Below are positions 52,673-61,020 of a stretch of DNA of 64,000 nt, piece by piece; position 1 is the first letter of the stretch; every line of letters starts with the position of its first letter. The DNA is taken from contig CP114179.1 in NCBI GenBank assembly GCA_039555135.1, forward strand, positions 1,488,001-1,552,000, in the 5' to 3' direction. Under the pieces are notes generated by a model. It ran no database searches, was not told where the DNA came from, and saw only the letters and a list, made by a program, of their open reading frames with translations. This DNA comes from Phycisphaeraceae bacterium D3-23. GTDB taxonomy: Bacteria > Planctomycetota > Phycisphaerae > Phycisphaerales > Phycisphaeraceae. The translations under genes were made by a program, and so were the position numbers.

Positions 52673-53137
52673 ATGACCACCACCGACACCCTCAACACCA
52701 TCTTCGACCAGGCGATCAAGCCGCTGACCGACGCCGACGCATTCGACACCGTCCAGCGCACCGCCGACGGCCTGCGCTGCGATGCGCTCCACGTCGAAGA
52801 AGAGTGCTACTACGCCGCCACCACCGAGCCCGATGGCAGAGTCTGGGTCGGCTGGTACACGCCCGACCGCTGGCTGAGCGAGTCCGTCGAGGCCGACCTC
52901 GTCCACCTGGGCGACAAGATCGACGAGCTGCTCGAAGAAGAACTCCTCGACGTCGGTTACACGGGCAAGCTCGCGATCGAACACTTCCGCAACGACGACA
53001 AGGTCTTCGTCTTCCGCTCGCGGCTCGACCTGCCCGACGATGTCGAGGCCGCAGCCAAGACCATCACCCTCACGCTGCTCGCCTACCAGGCCTGCTTCGT
53101 CGAGCTCGGCGACATGGGGCCCGACGAAGACGACTGA
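52673..53137 (+). CDS. Unknown soluble protein (YbjN/chaperone-like look)
   Basis: 154 residues with no signal peptide. The alternating pattern (DGLRCDALHVEEECYYAATT, GRVWVGWYTPDRWLSESVEA, VFVFRSRLDLPDDVEAAAKT) resembles the YbjN / type III secretion chaperone-like alpha-beta fold, but this is only a guess. Acidic. TACAAT lies 7 nt before the ATG, so the mRNA may be leaderless. Confidence 0.65.
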   Translation: MTTTDTLNTIFDQAIKPLTDADAFDTVQRTADGLRCDALHVEEECYYAATTEPDGRVWVGWYTPDRWLSESVEADLVHLGDKIDELLEEELLDVGYTGKLAIEHFRNDDKVFVFRSRLDLPDDVEAAAKTITLTLLAYQACFVELGDMGPDEDD

Positions 53138-53249
53138 TGGATGATGGATCGATTGATGATTCATGCATGCAAAACGTGAGTAGAGCATTCGTCGCGCGAC
53201 TGGACGAGTCCCCCCAATCATCAATTCCCCCCGGCATGGAGGCCGACGG

Positions 53250-53681
53250 ATGAAAAACGATTTTTCCTATGGCGTGATCCCGTACCGCGTCGTCGCAGGG
53301 CGGCGCGAGTATCTGCTGGTGCAGCACCACGCCGGTCACTGGGCGTTTCCCAAGGGCCACGCCGACGAAGGCGAGTCGCCCCTTGAAACCGCCAAGCGCG
53401 AGATGCTCGAAGAGACCGGGATTGCACCGGACCGGGCGGCCGAGCAGCCGGCCTTCGAGGAGCAGTACAAGTTCACAAAGCGCTCGGGCAAGAAGGTGCG
53501 TAAGTACGTGACCTATTACCTGTGCGAGGTCGCAACCGACGCCGAGGTCAAGGTGCAGCCCGAGGAGATCGCCGACCACTTCTGGGGCGACGCCGACGCA
53601 ACGCGTCAGCGCATCACGTTCGAGGAGGGGCGTGAACTGTTTGATGAGGTGGAGCAGTACCTCGACGCCCCGCCCCAGTAG
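53250..53681 (+). CDS. NUDIX hydrolase
   Basis: 143 residues. Complete Nudix box: GHADEGESPLETAKREMLEE then TGI. The start SYGVIPYRVVAGRREYLLVQ and HWAFPKGH fit the diadenosine tetraphosphate hydrolase-like (MutT/NudA) group. It cleaves nucleoside diphosphates linked to another moiety. Confidence 0.93.
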   Translation: MKNDFSYGVIPYRVVAGRREYLLVQHHAGHWAFPKGHADEGESPLETAKREMLEETGIAPDRAAEQPAFEEQYKFTKRSGKKVRKYVTYYLCEVATDAEVKVQPEEIADHFWGDADATRQRITFEEGRELFDEVEQYLDAPPQ

Positions 53682-53686
53682 GCCCC

Positions 53687-53780
53687 GTGGGGCCGACACT
53701 CCTGTCTACCGACTGGCGCAGCCAGAATCAAGCGTACCTATCCGGCTTACGCCGGCGGCAGACAGGAGCATCTGCCCACG
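53687..53780. repeat. Family-E palindromic element (intergenic)
   Basis: GTGGGGCCGACACTCCTGTC at the left and GGCAGACAGGAGCATCTGCC at the right are inverted; CCGGCTTACGCCGG is a small internal hairpin. Related to 24341 and 55153. Confidence 0.8.
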
Positions 53781-54169
53781 TTCCAACGCTACATCGAGAC
53801 TACTACCACGTGCAATCGTGTGGATTCAATGAGTCCTAACGGTCGCGCCGCGCACGACCGCGCTTTGCGTGCCTTTCCCGGCACGCCCGCTTGCATTGCG
53901 CGCCCCTGAATCCGTTACTCAACTCGCAACAGCGTTGCAACCGGCACAGCCCGCCTCGGCAAGTTGTTCTTGCCAACCGCGAAGGTCAAGTCGGGGCCGG
54001 GCCCTTCCGATATCGGGTCTGGAACACCTGCGTTACCCCCCCGCCCTGCGGCCCCTTGGCCCACCCGAGCGGAGAACCCCAGGTCCGGGGGCTAGCGCAT
54101 GTAGGCGTGTTGTCCGGGTCGTGTTGACCCGGCACGCCGAACCAAGTCAATCTCTAGAGAGGAGAAGTT
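53781..54169 (+). promoter_or_regulatory. Structured leader/promoter region of the pilin gene
   Basis: About 390 nt without a credible gene. Several hairpins can be seen: GGCAAGTTGTTCTTGCC (53958-53974), GTTGCAAC (53933-53940) and CCGGGTCGTGTTGACCCGG (54115-54133). Just before the pilin ATG is GAGAGGAGAAGTT, a strong ribosome site. It should hold the promoter and possibly a regulatory leader. I do not see a match to a known riboswitch. Confidence 0.5.
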
Positions 54170-54652
54170 ATGCGAGCACGTAAGATGGTGGCCAAGGGCT
54201 TTACCCTGGTCGAAATCCTGATCGTCGTTGTGATCCTGGGCATTCTTGCCGCGATCGTCATCCCGCAGTTCACCAACGCGTCCGAGGCGGCCAAGTTCTC
54301 GAACATGGTGAGCCAGCTGCAGACCGTCCGCAGCCAGATCGCGCTGTACCAGAACCAGCACAACGATGCGTTCCCGACGCTGACGACCAACTGGGACCAG
54401 CTCACCGGTGAGACCGAGCTCGACGGCACCGCGCCCGAAGCCGGCGACATCACCTACGGCCCCTACCTGCAGAAGACGCCCATCAACCCCTTCACCGACT
54501 CCAGCGCAGTCAGCGGCACGCCTTCTTCCGATGGCACCGCCAGCGCCACCGTCGGCTGGGTCTGGGACGGCGGCGTCCTCAAGGCATCGATGACCACCGC
54601 CAAGGCCGCCGAGCTGGGTGCGGACACGACCAACGATGTCGTCACCTACTAA
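54170..54652 (+). CDS. Type II secretion / type IV pilus major pseudopilin (GspG-like)
   Basis: 160 residues. The prepilin site is complete: short basic leader, then KGFTLVEILIVVVILGILAA with Glu at position 5, and AIVIPQFTNASEAAKFSNMV. The C-terminal part (GPYLQKTPINPFTDSSAV) fits the GspG-type fold. It is processed by a prepilin peptidase (not in the window) and assembled into a pilus or pseudopilus. A strong terminator follows, so it is probably a separate, abundant transcript. Confidence 0.92.
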   Translation: MRARKMVAKGFTLVEILIVVVILGILAAIVIPQFTNASEAAKFSNMVSQLQTVRSQIALYQNQHNDAFPTLTTNWDQLTGETELDGTAPEAGDITYGPYLQKTPINPFTDSSAVSGTPSSDGTASATVGWVWDGGVLKASMTTAKAAELGADTTNDVVTY

Positions 54653-54682
54653 GCAACGCTTAGTGACTCGAAGCAAACCGAA

Positions 54683-54720
54683 CGCAGCCGAGGCCTCACC
54701 GCCTCGGCTGCGCTTATTCC
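54683..54720 (+). terminator. Strong terminator after pilin gene
   Basis: CGCAGCCGAGGC-CTCACC-GCCTCGGCTGCG, a 12-bp perfect stem followed by CTTATTCC. A second perfect hairpin, GACTGGTTGC-TTAG-GCAACCAGTC, lies at 54742-54765. Confidence 0.8.
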
Positions 54721-54845
54721 CGGACCCGACGAATCCCCGGGGACTGGTTGCTTAGGCAACCAGTCCAACCCCCACCACCCCTAAACACGCGCCCCCAACA
54801 CGCCGATGTCTCGATGTGGGAGTCCCCCACACAGGAAACACCGCC

Positions 54846-55145
54846 ATGACCGCCTCTAAGTACCTCAACTCCGTCCTCACCCTGATCGCCGTCCTCCTCG
54901 GGCTCAACCTCTGGACCGGCATGCACACCAGCCCGGCCGCCAGCGCGCTGGACCCCGCGACCGACGCGCACGCCCAGGGCCGCGCCAACCCCGCCGAGGA
55001 ACGCCAGGCCATCATCCACAAGCTCGACGAAGTCGTCTCGTCGGTCGACGCGATCGCCGGCAAGGTCGACGCCATGACCAACCGCGCCGGCCAGGTCCGC
55101 GTCGCGATCGAAGTCATGCCCGACAACGGCGGCGAAGAAGACTAA
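54846..55145 (+). CDS. Small membrane protein in pilus cluster
   Basis: 99 residues, not recognised. One N-terminal membrane helix (YLNSVLTLIAVLLGLNLW) and a hydrophilic helical part outside (EERQAIIHKLDEVVSSVDAI, AGKVDAMTNRAG). Preceded by CAGGAAACACCGCC. Its position between two pseudopilin genes suggests a role in pilus or secretion assembly. Confidence 0.7.
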   Translation: MTASKYLNSVLTLIAVLLGLNLWTGMHTSPAASALDPATDAHAQGRANPAEERQAIIHKLDEVVSSVDAIAGKVDAMTNRAGQVRVAIEVMPDNGGEED

Positions 55146-55152
55146 GCCCGCT

Positions 55153-55250
55153 GTGGGGCAGACACGCCTGTCTGCCAAGGACGCAGGCCTTCTATACCCA
55201 CACCGCGAACCCCGGCTTTGCCGGGCGGCAGACAGGAGCCCCTGCCCCAC
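55153..55250. repeat. Family-E palindromic element before gspH-like gene
   Basis: GTGGGGCAGACACGCCTGTC at the left; GGCAGACAGGAGCCCCTGCC then CCAC at the right; CCCCGGCTTTGCCGGG inside. It ends 9 nt before the next ATG, so it supplies the start of that gene's leader. Confidence 0.85.
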
Positions 55251-55259
55251 AAAACCGCT

Positions 55260-55799
55260 ATGAAACAACAAGCCCGCACAACCCGACGCCCAACCGCCGC
55301 CTACACCCTGGTCGAAGTGATCATCACCGTCACGATCATGGGGCTCGCCGCGGCGGTCGTCGTGCCCAACATGCTGCACGGCGGGACGCTCGGCGTCCAG
55401 GCCGGCGCACGCATGATCGTCGCCGACACCCTCTACGCCCAGAACGAAGCGATGGCGCAGAACGACGCGCGGCGTGTCCTCTTCGACCCGGCGGGCAACA
55501 GCTACACCGTCCAGCACTACGACTCCGACGCCGGCGCATGGGTCGCGGACCAGAACCCGGTCCTCGGCGGCAACGCCACAACCAACTACATCATCGACTT
55601 CGATACCGACAACCGCTTCCAGGGTGTCGAGATCGTCAGCGCCGACTTCGGCGGCGAAACATGGGTCGAATTCGACGACCTGGGCAACCCGTCCTCGGGC
55701 GGCACCGTCCGCATCCAGTTCGGCCAGCACCGCTACGACATCAAGATCGCGCCGTTCTCGGGGCGATTGACCGTCACCGCGCTCAACCCCGGGGACTAG
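55260..55799 (+). CDS. Minor pseudopilin (GspH/FimT-like)
   Basis: 179 residues. Prepilin-like N-terminus: AAYTLVEVIITVTIMGLAAA, with Ala in place of Gly at the cleavage site and Tyr instead of the usual Phe, but Glu at +5 kept. The C-terminal beta-rich part (FEGVEIVSADFGGETWVEFD-like region, GTVRIQFGQHRYDIKI) resembles GspH/FimT. A minor tip subunit is likely. Confidence 0.85.
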   Translation: MKQQARTTRRPTAAYTLVEVIITVTIMGLAAAVVVPNMLHGGTLGVQAGARMIVADTLYAQNEAMAQNDARRVLFDPAGNSYTVQHYDSDAGAWVADQNPVLGGNATTNYIIDFDTDNRFQGVEIVSADFGGETWVEFDDLGNPSSGGTVRIQFGQHRYDIKIAPFSGRLTVTALNPGD

Positions 55800-55855
55800 C
55801 ACAAGACTCACGCATCACAACAGGGCACCACAGATCCACGAAAGGGACGCCCAGC

Positions 55856-56803
55856 ATGTTCGGAGGCAACAACAAGAAATCACGCCGGCCCATCGGCGTG
55901 GCCGTCACACCGACCGGGGTCCGGCTGGCACAGGTCGGCAAGACGGCCGACGGTATCGCGCTGACCGCAACCGGGCACGCGCTGCTGCCCGAGCATATCG
56001 GGGTCGGCGACTCGAACTATAGCCGCGAGCTGGGCTACGCCATCCACTGCGCCCTCAAGAGCGCAAACTTCGTCGGCAAGCAAACCGTCAGCGCCATGCC
56101 CGCCGAGTCGATGCACTACAAGAACATCCGGCTGCCCAAGATGCCCGAGACCGAGCTCGCCCAGGCCGTCGCGTGGGAAGCCAAAGAGCGGATCGTCCTG
56201 GGCGAACCCGCCTCGGTCCAGTACTACTACGCAGGCGAGGTCCGCCAGGGCCAAGACAAACGCTGCGAGGTCGTCCTGCTTGCCGCGAAGCAGTCCGCGA
56301 TCCAGGCCCACGTCCAAGGCCTCACCCAGGCCGGCCTCGAACCCATCGCCGTCGATGCCACCGGCGCCGCGCTCGCGCGGGTCAGCTCGGGGCACGACAG
56401 GATTACCTTTACGGTCAATGTCCAGGAACACCACCTCGAAGTCGTCATCGCAGACGCCGGCCGCGTCCTGCTCAATAAGCTGCTGCCCCTGGACGTCGGC
56501 GGGCTCAACGCCGCCGACCCCAAGGAGCTGGCCCGCGAAGTCGGGCTCTGCCTGCGCTACCACACCGTCACGTTCCGCGGCGAAAAGCCCACACAAATGC
56601 TCCTCACCGGCGAGCCCGCCCCCGAGGTACTCATCGAAGAGATGTCGGCCGCGCTCGGGCTGCCCGCCTTCACACTGGACCAGGCCGGCGCCCTCGCCCC
56701 GAACGCCGGCCCCGGCGCGGCGACGCCGCACAGCCCGTGGGCCATCGCCGCCGGGCTGTCGATGCGTGGCCTCACCGCCCAGACGCAGCGAGGTGCCGCA
56801 TGA
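55856..56803 (+). CDS. pilM: PilM-like type IV pilus assembly ATPase-fold protein
   Basis: 315 residues. N-terminal GVAVTPTGVRLAQV and IRLPKMPETELAQAVAWEAK are typical of PilM (SHS2/actin-like). QGLTQAGLEPIAVDATGAAL and LLTGEPAPEVLIEEMSAALG fit the second half. PilM is cytoplasmic and binds the PilN N-terminus. The stop overlaps the pilN start (ATGA). Confidence 0.9.
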   Translation: MFGGNNKKSRRPIGVAVTPTGVRLAQVGKTADGIALTATGHALLPEHIGVGDSNYSRELGYAIHCALKSANFVGKQTVSAMPAESMHYKNIRLPKMPETELAQAVAWEAKERIVLGEPASVQYYYAGEVRQGQDKRCEVVLLAAKQSAIQAHVQGLTQAGLEPIAVDATGAALARVSSGHDRITFTVNVQEHHLEVVIADAGRVLLNKLLPLDVGGLNAADPKELAREVGLCLRYHTVTFRGEKPTQMLLTGEPAPEVLIEEMSAALGLPAFTLDQAGALAPNAGPGAATPHSPWAIAAGLSMRGLTAQTQRGAA

Positions 56804-57465
56804 ACTCAATCAACTTCCTGCCCGAGCGCTACGTCGAGCTCGCCGAACGCAGCCGACGCCGACCGATGAACTTCATCGCCATCGGCATCACCGCGGTCGC
56901 GCTGGTCGGCACCTGGGTCCTAAGTGATCGGTCCCAGGCGGTCGCCCACCGCGCCGAGCAGCTCGAAGCCAGGGTCCACGTGATCGAGGCCGAGAACGCA
57001 CAGGCCGACACCATCCGCAAAGAGATCGCCGACATCCAGGTCGAGCGCGAAATCGCGCGGGAGATCGGCCAGCCCGTTTCTGCGGCACAAGTCCTCGCCA
57101 CCATCGCACAGGTCGCGCCCCCGGCCATCAAGCTCACCGACCTGCAAGTCATCGCCCACCGCCCCACCCCGGCCAAGCCCGCCACCGCCGATGCAGACGA
57201 CCGCCCCCCGCCCGAATACAAGTTCGAGCCCACCTGGTTCGAGGTCTCGCTCGTGGGCGTCGCGCCCGAGCAGAACGACATCGTCGAACTCACCCGCGCG
57301 CTCTCCGAGCACCCGCTGTTCACGCAGGTCCGCCTGCGCGCCTCGGGCAACGCACAGGCCGAGCACTTCGAGGCCCGCTCGTTCGTGATCGCGATCCGCA
57401 TCGACCTCGACCGGGAATTTGTGACCCATCCAACGCAAGGGGGGGAAACCCATGCAAGTCCCTAA
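56800..57465 (+). CDS. pilN: PilN-like inner-membrane protein
   Basis: 221 residues. It opens with NSINFLPERYVEL, the PilN motif that binds PilM. One membrane helix (about 25-42), a coiled coil, then a periplasmic ferredoxin-like domain (WFEVSLVGVAPEQNDIVELT). It overlaps pilM by 4 nt and the next gene by 14 nt. Confidence 0.88.
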   Translation: MNSINFLPERYVELAERSRRRPMNFIAIGITAVALVGTWVLSDRSQAVAHRAEQLEARVHVIEAENAQADTIRKEIADIQVEREIAREIGQPVSAAQVLATIAQVAPPAIKLTDLQVIAHRPTPAKPATADADDRPPPEYKFEPTWFEVSLVGVAPEQNDIVELTRALSEHPLFTQVRLRASGNAQAEHFEARSFVIAIRIDLDREFVTHPTQGGETHASP

Positions 57466-57994
57466 GTCAGACCGGATCAAGACCGCCGGCATCATCGCGC
57501 TGATGGTCGCGGGCTACGCCCTGCTCATCTACCGCCCCGGCGTGCAGCAACGCAACGCCGAACACGAGCGCGTCGCCCAGCTGCAGGAACAGATCAACGG
57601 CTTTGACCAGCCCGACCTGATCGCGCTGCGCTACGAGGCCGACCAGGCCCAGGCCCGGCTCGACGCCGTGCGCTACACGATGCCCGCCGAGCAGGAGGTC
57701 TTCCTCGTGCTCGACGGCGTGACGGGCTCGCTCGAAGCCCAGGGCATCCTCGACCACACCGCCTCGCAGAGCGACCCCAGGTGGTTCGCCGACTACGCCG
57801 TCCAGCCGATCCACCTCGAATTCAACGGCGACTTCACCGACGCCTTCGCCGCGCTCCACGCGATCGAGACGATGGATCGGCCCGTCCGTGTCGACCGGCT
57901 CGAACTGGTCGGCAACACCAACGACACGAGCGGCCACATCACCGCCGTCGTCCAGCTCAGCGCGTTCTTCGACGGGGAGCAAGGCCATGAATAA
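57452..57994 (+). CDS. pilO: PilO-like inner-membrane protein
   Basis: 180 residues. One N-terminal membrane helix (GIIALMVAGYALLIYRPGV), a coiled coil (QQRNAEHERVAQLQEQINGF), then a periplasmic domain (IHLEFNGDFTDAFAALHAIE). Position after pilN, with overlap, and fold pattern support PilO, which forms a complex with PilN. Confidence 0.85.
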   Translation: MQVPKSDRIKTAGIIALMVAGYALLIYRPGVQQRNAEHERVAQLQEQINGFDQPDLIALRYEADQAQARLDAVRYTMPAEQEVFLVLDGVTGSLEAQGILDHTASQSDPRWFADYAVQPIHLEFNGDFTDAFAALHAIETMDRPVRVDRLELVGNTNDTSGHITAVVQLSAFFDGEQGHE

Positions 57995-58550
57995 GAAACT
58001 CAACCGCCTCTGGCGGCAGATGACCGCAGACAAGAAACGCTTCGGGATTATGTGCGCCTGCCTCGCGGCCGGCCTGCTCTTATGGGGCCGGCTGATCCTG
58101 CTCGAAAAAGTGCCGCGTGTCGCGACCGCCGACGACCCCGAGCAGGCCGAACAAGCCGAGCCCACGCCCACGCGTGCGGTGCCCGAGCGGCCGACGGTCG
58201 CGATCGACCTGCCCGACACGCTCGCGATGGACCTCTTCGAACTACGTCCTAATCGTTACACACCGATTAAAGACCCCACTTTGGGCGAAGACGAGGTTCA
58301 GGAGGACAACGGACCGACCGATGAGTGGCTCCAGCGGGAAGCGCTCAAGGAAGCAGCCCGCGAAATGACCCTCGATGGGGTCGTCCGCGGCGAACGTCCT
58401 TTCGCCATCATCAACGGCGTACGCGTGTACGTCGGCCAAAGGATCGACGGATTTGTACTCACCGGGCTCAGCTACCAAGAGCGTAAGGCCCGGCTCAATT
58501 GCGAACAGTTCGAAGACCTCGTAGTCATTCTCAGGATGTCCGACGGCTGA
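57987..58550 (+). CDS. PilP-like periplasmic/inner-membrane protein
   Basis: 187 residues. One membrane helix (FGIMCACLAAGLLLWGRL), a Glu/Pro linker, and a C-terminal domain (REMTLDGVVRGERPFAIING, VYVGQRIDGFVLTGLS) that fits the PilP/GspC HR-like beta fold seen to contact the secretin. It overlaps pilO by 8 nt. No lipobox is present, unlike classic PilP. Confidence 0.75.
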   Translation: MNKKLNRLWRQMTADKKRFGIMCACLAAGLLLWGRLILLEKVPRVATADDPEQAEQAEPTPTRAVPERPTVAIDLPDTLAMDLFELRPNRYTPIKDPTLGEDEVQEDNGPTDEWLQREALKEAAREMTLDGVVRGERPFAIINGVRVYVGQRIDGFVLTGLSYQERKARLNCEQFEDLVVILRMSDG

Positions 58551-58597
58551 AAACCAGCCCACCAGAAACCGGGAACACCGGTAAGGAGTCGAAGCCC

Positions 58598-60898
58598 ATG
58601 CGTAGTATGTTCACAACAAAACAGGTATTGGCCGCTTTCGTATGCGCGGCGGGGTTGGGTTATGCCGGTCAGGCGAATGCGCAAGGCCAGGGCGGTAATC
58701 CCGATGAGGTCGAGGCGGCAGAGCTGTTCGAGAACGGGGCCCAGGGTGAGGGCGGCGTCGAGATCGATGCCGAAGGCACGTTCGATATCCACGTCAAGGA
58801 CCTGGACATCACCCAGGTGCTCCAGCTCCTGAGCATCCAGGCCGAACGCAACATCGTCGCCTCGCGTGACGTGTCGGGCAAGGTCAGCGCCGACCTGTTC
58901 AACGTCAACTTCGAGGAAGCCCTCGACATGATCCTCCTGCGCAACGGCTTCCGTTGGGTGGAGGAAGGCAACTTCATCAGCGTCATCAGCGAAGAAGACT
59001 GGGAAGCCGAGCAGGAAGCCAACCGCGTCATGGTGACGCATGTGCACCGCCTGAGCTACCTCCGTGCCGAAGACGCCGCGGGCTTTGTCGAGTCCCTGCT
59101 CTCCGAGAACGGCTCGATCGCCGCCAGCGGCAGCGTCGAAGACGGCTTCGAAGCCAGCATGGAAGACGGCGGCGCCGACAACTTCTCCGGCGCCCCGACC
59201 CTCGTCATCCGTGACTACGAAGACAAGGTCGAAGAGATCGTCGGCACCATCGCGATGCTCGATGTCCGGCCCAAGCAGGTCATCATCGAAGCCACCGTCC
59301 TCAGCGCATCGCTCACCGAGGCCAACGCCTTCGGCGTCGACTTCGCGCTGTTCAGCGACCTGGGCGCACTCACCACCCCGCTCAACGTGGTCGACGACCT
59401 CATCACCGGCGGGCTGGGCCTGGGCGACGGCAGCAACATCGGCGGCGTTCAATCCGGCGTCGGCAACGTCGCCTCGGGCGACGCCGGCGTCAAGATCGGC
59501 TTCGCCTCGGGCGACTCGGCCGTGTTCATCCGTGCACTCGACTCCGTCACCGACACGACACTGATCGCCAGCCCGAGCATCACCGTGCTCGACCGCCAGC
59601 GCGGCCACATCCTCGTCGGTCAGGAAGTCGCCTACCTCTCGACCACCGTCACCGAGACCAGCGAGACCCAGACCGTCGAGTTCCTCGAGGTCGGTACCCA
59701 GCTCAATGTGCGTCCCTTCGTCGCCGAAGACGGCTCGATCCGCCTTGAGCTCCAGCCCAGTGTCTCCGACGCGACCATCCGAAACATCGGCACGACCACC
59801 GCGCCCGATACCGAGACGGTCTCCCTCATCACCAACGTCATCGTCGAGTCCGGCCAGACTGTCGTGCTCGGCGGGCTCTTCGTCGACGACTCGACGATCG
59901 ACCGCAGCCAGGTCCCCGGCCTGGGCGATGTCCCCTGGATCGGCGCCGCCTTCCAGGGCCAGGACGACGACGTCAAGCGCTCCGAAGTGATCTTCCTGGT
60001 CAAGGCCACCGTCGTCGAGAGCGACGTGCTCATCGCGATGGGCGACGACGCCCGCGCCCAGGTCGATATCGCCGGCGTCGCACAACGCGAACGCCTGCTG
60101 CCCTGGTCCAAGAGCAAGCTCACGTCCCAACACATGATCAACGCACGCCAGCTCTACGACGAAGCCATGGCGATGCCCGAGGGCGAAGAACGCAACGCCG
60201 TCCTGGCCGAGTCGCTCTACTGCGTCGACATGGCGCTGCACCTCGATCCCTCGATGGTCGACGCCCTGATCCTCAAGCAGTCCATCACCGGCGAGCAGAT
60301 CTACATCTACCACGACAGCATCATGGCCCGTACCTTCGGGTCGACGATGGACGAGGAGATGCAGTCGCTAGGTGTCCCCGCACTGCCCGCCGAAGACACG
60401 ACGTTTGATGCACCGGCCGACGAAGCGTTCGACCCGTTCGAGCAGGCCCTGATCAACGACCCCGCCACCGGCGAGTTCGAGGAAGACTTCAACAACAACG
60501 AAGACGACGCACTCACGGGTGTGGATGTGGACCAGCAGTGGCTCGACGACTTCATGTCGGGCGAAGGCGAGTTCGAGCAGGCCCCCGCACAGGACGACAC
60601 GTTCCTGGACGAGGCGCTCGAAGACGAGATGCGTTCTGAGCTGGAAGGCCAGCCCGAGAACGCGGACGACGCCGACACCCAGGTCGCCGAGGCGGCCGAC
60701 GCCGGCGAAGAGTTCCTCTTCCCCTCGGGCCGGTTCCTCGGGGTCGCCTGGCGATCGCTGAGCACCGCACAGCTCCTGGAGCTGGCATCGAGCGCCGCGA
60801 ACGAAGAAGAGCAGTCCGACGCCGACGACGCCGTGGTCGAAGTCGACCCCGCCGAGGCCTTCGAGTGGGACGACGTCTACTACCCCGAAGAAGACTAG
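58598..60898 (+). CDS. Secretin (PilQ/GspD-like) with long acidic C-terminal extension
   Basis: 766 residues from ATG 58598, with AAGGAG upstream. Signal peptide (FVCAAGLGYAGQANAQ). An STN/N0-like domain (IHVKDLDITQVLQLLSIQAE), N1 (VHRLSYLRAEDAAGFVESLL), then the secretin domain (LIASPSITVLDRQRGHILVG, QLNVRPFVAEDGSIRLELQP, VLGGLFVDDSTIDRSQVPGL, VKRSEVIFLVKATVV), ending near residue 490. The last 275 residues are unusual: a TPR-like helical part and a strongly acidic stretch. It should form the outer-membrane pore of the pilus or secretion machine. Confidence 0.92.
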   Translation: MRSMFTTKQVLAAFVCAAGLGYAGQANAQGQGGNPDEVEAAELFENGAQGEGGVEIDAEGTFDIHVKDLDITQVLQLLSIQAERNIVASRDVSGKVSADLFNVNFEEALDMILLRNGFRWVEEGNFISVISEEDWEAEQEANRVMVTHVHRLSYLRAEDAAGFVESLLSENGSIAASGSVEDGFEASMEDGGADNFSGAPTLVIRDYEDKVEEIVGTIAMLDVRPKQVIIEATVLSASLTEANAFGVDFALFSDLGALTTPLNVVDDLITGGLGLGDGSNIGGVQSGVGNVASGDAGVKIGFASGDSAVFIRALDSVTDTTLIASPSITVLDRQRGHILVGQEVAYLSTTVTETSETQTVEFLEVGTQLNVRPFVAEDGSIRLELQPSVSDATIRNIGTTTAPDTETVSLITNVIVESGQTVVLGGLFVDDSTIDRSQVPGLGDVPWIGAAFQGQDDDVKRSEVIFLVKATVVESDVLIAMGDDARAQVDIAGVAQRERLLPWSKSKLTSQHMINARQLYDEAMAMPEGEERNAVLAESLYCVDMALHLDPSMVDALILKQSITGEQIYIYHDSIMARTFGSTMDEEMQSLGVPALPAEDTTFDAPADEAFDPFEQALINDPATGEFEEDFNNNEDDALTGVDVDQQWLDDFMSGEGEFEQAPAQDDTFLDEALEDEMRSELEGQPENADDADTQVAEAADAGEEFLFPSGRFLGVAWRSLSTAQLLELASSAANEEEQSDADDAVVEVDPAEAFEWDDVYYPEED

Positions 60899-60914
60899 GC
60901 ACAACTGAAAAACA

Positions 60915-60944
60915 CGACGCCGGCGCGGAAACGCGCCGGCGTCG
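60915..60944 (+). terminator. Perfect 13-bp hairpin after the secretin gene
   Basis: CGACGCCGGCGCG-GAAA-CGCGCCGGCGTCG with a GAAA tetraloop. It is followed by ATTCGG, not by a U tract, so it may act with Rho or as a 3'-end stabiliser between the secretin and the lipoprotein gene. Confidence 0.6.
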
Positions 60945-61020
60945 ATTCGGTCCTGAACCGTCCCCCCTCCCGGCCATGTGCGATGTGCACCGCTGCCGGC
61001 GACGAACCAAGGAGCCCTCG

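Noticed and set aside
53781-54169. GEMM-type c-di-GMP riboswitch before the pilin gene
   Set aside because: I could not place the conserved core motifs; only generic hairpins are seen.
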